DNA of 64,000 nucleotides from Cryobacterium glucosi (lineage in GTDB: Bacteria; Actinomycetota; Actinomycetes; Actinomycetales; Microbacteriaceae), in NCBI RefSeq assembly GCF_004402235.1, contig NZ_SOFS01000019.1, positions 372,001-436,000 of the forward strand, written 5' to 3'. Both the position numbers and the translations under genes were made by a program. The notes below the pieces were generated by a model. It was not told the DNA's origin, ran no database searches, and saw nothing but the letters and a program-made list of their open reading frames with translations. Below, piece after piece: positions 62,923 through 64,000 of this stretch. The stretch's first letter is position 1. Every line of letters begins with the position of its first letter.

Positions 62923-64000
62923 GTGACACAGGCAACAATCGTCATCGACCGCTCAGCCGTCGTGGCACCCATCAACCGCCGGATCTTCGGTTCCTTCGTC
63001 GAACATCTCGGCCGGTGCGTGTATGACGGCATCTATGAACCCGGCCACCCGACCGCCAACGCCGACGGGTTCCGGCTCGACGTCGTCGACCTCGTCAAGG
63101 AGCTCGGCTCGACGACCATCCGCTACCCCGGCGGCAACTTCGTCTCCGGGTACAAGTGGGAGGACGGCGTCGGACCGCGCGCGGACCGACCGGTGCGCCG
63201 AGACCTCGCCTGGCACTCGCTCGAGAGCAACCAGGTCGGCCTCGAGGAGTTCGCCCGCTGGTGCGCCCTGACGGACTCCGAGCTGATGATGGCCGTCAAC
63301 CTCGGCACCCGCGGCATCGACGCCGCCCTCGACCTTCTCGAATACGCCAACCAGCCCGACGGGACCGCGCTCAGCGAGCAACGAATCCGGAACGGCGCGG
63401 TCGAGCCGTACGACATCCGGATGTGGTGCCTCGGCAACGAGATGGACGGACCCTGGCAGATCGGCCATATGTCTGCCGACGACTACGGGAAGATCGCGGC
63501 TCGCACCGCATCCGCCATGAAGACCGCGGACAAGGGCCTCGAGCTCGTCGTCTGCGGCTCCTCCGGTTCTGCGATGCCGACCTTCGGGGAGTGGGAGCGG
63601 GTCGTGCTCGAGCACAGCTACGAGTACGTCGACTACGTCTCCTGCCACGCCTATTACCAGGAGCGCAAGGGAGACCTCGCTTCGTACCTCGCGTCCTCCC
63701 TCGAGATGACCTATTTCATCGAGACGGTGAAGGCCACGGCGGACCACGTCAAGTACAAGCTCCGCAGCGAGAAGACCATCCAGCTCTCCTTCGACGAGTG
63801 GAACATCTGGTACCTCGACGAGCACCAGGCCTCGGAGGAGGTCAACGAGGAGTGGCGCCACGCGCCGCGGCAGCTCGAGGACGTCTACTCCGTCGCCGAC
63901 GCCGTCGTGCTCGGCAACCTGCTGATCACGCTCCTGCAGAACCACGACAGGGTCGGATCCGCTTCTCTCGCACAGCTCGTCAACGTCATCGCGCCGATCA
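62923..64000 (+). CDS. Alpha-L-arabinofuranosidase, GH51 (partial, cut by window end)
   Basis: The first 359 residues of a GH51 enzyme that releases L-arabinose from imported oligosaccharides. It begins VTQATIVIDRSAVVAPINRR and shows FGSFVEHLGRCVYDGIYEPG, RYPGGNFVSGYKWEDG, the acid/base Glu in WCLGNEMDGPWQ (E173) and the nucleophile in SFDEWNIWYLD (E292). These are the same positions as in the GH51 gene at 4087-5625, so the two are gapless paralogues up to there. AAGGA lies about 10 nt upstream of the GTG start. The C-terminal domain lies beyond the window. Confidence 0.95.
   Translation, partial: MTQATIVIDRSAVVAPINRRIFGSFVEHLGRCVYDGIYEPGHPTANADGFRLDVVDLVKELGSTTIRYPGGNFVSGYKWEDGVGPRADRPVRRDLAWHSLESNQVGLEEFARWCALTDSELMMAVNLGTRGIDAALDLLEYANQPDGTALSEQRIRNGAVEPYDIRMWCLGNEMDGPWQIGHMSADDYGKIAARTASAMKTADKGLELVVCGSSGSAMPTFGEWERVVLEHSYEYVDYVSCHAYYQERKGDLASYLASSLEMTYFIETVKATADHVKYKLRSEKTIQLSFDEWNIWYLDEHQASEEVNEEWRHAPRQLEDVYSVADAVVLGNLLITLLQNHDRVGSASLAQLVNVIAPI

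Overview
The window is high-GC DNA from an actinobacterium, most likely a Microbacteriaceae-type soil or plant-associated organism. This rests on the codon bias, GTG starts, a two-domain Pta, many sugar ABC systems without their own ATPase, and LacI/ROK regulation. Species cannot be named from the sequence alone.

Layout. (1) 57-10292: an arabinogalactan/galactoside operon on the minus strand (two permeases, binding protein, GH51, GH42, GH35), with a divergent LacI gene and a pair of palindromic operators. (2) 10444-16324: ackA, pta and phosphoketolase, one minus-strand operon for the acetyl-phosphate (bifid-type) shunt. (3) 16732-31605: mixed housekeeping and accessory genes. These are tRNA-Ser(GGA) with tandem duplications of its 3' end, a small SH3-like protein, a Ktr/Trk potassium transporter, a secreted VTAP-repeat protein, a HerA-like ATPase, a GNAT enzyme, an FAD oxidoreductase/saccharopine-dehydrogenase-like pair, a PAP2 phosphatase, two tandem Bcr/CflA exporters and a ROK (XylR-like) repressor. 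(4) 31660-35622: a ChvE-MmsA-MmsB monosaccharide transporter. (5) 35979-43132: a xyloglucan-oligosaccharide operon (binding protein, two permeases, alpha-xylosidase, beta-glucosidase). (6) 43431-48757: a diguanylate cyclase, two LacI genes and a GH43 enzyme. (7) 48893-54345: a binding protein, two permeases and a GH3 enzyme. (8) 54473-57315: xylA and xylB. (9) 57348-64000: an aldose epimerase-LacI pair and a fourth oligosaccharide system ending in a second GH51 gene cut by the window edge.

How it works together. The region reads as a hemicellulose/pectin side-chain utilisation superlocus. Oligosaccharides enter through four CUT1 importers and are trimmed inside the cell by GH1, GH3, GH31, GH35, GH42, GH43 and GH51 enzymes. 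Xylose is isomerised and phosphorylated by XylA and XylB, and xylulose-5-phosphate can then be split by phosphoketolase into acetyl-phosphate for Pta and AckA. No CUT1 ATPase is present, so a shared MsiK-type ATPase elsewhere is inferred.

The most interesting signals are: a 21-bp motif (TWTGTY-N8-CAACAWA) upstream of four separate transcription units, suggesting one XylR/ROK regulon; families of palindromic repeats, one of which appears to lie in frame inside xylB; tandem copies of the tRNA-Ser 3' end; and stem-loops directly after four of the five binding-protein genes.
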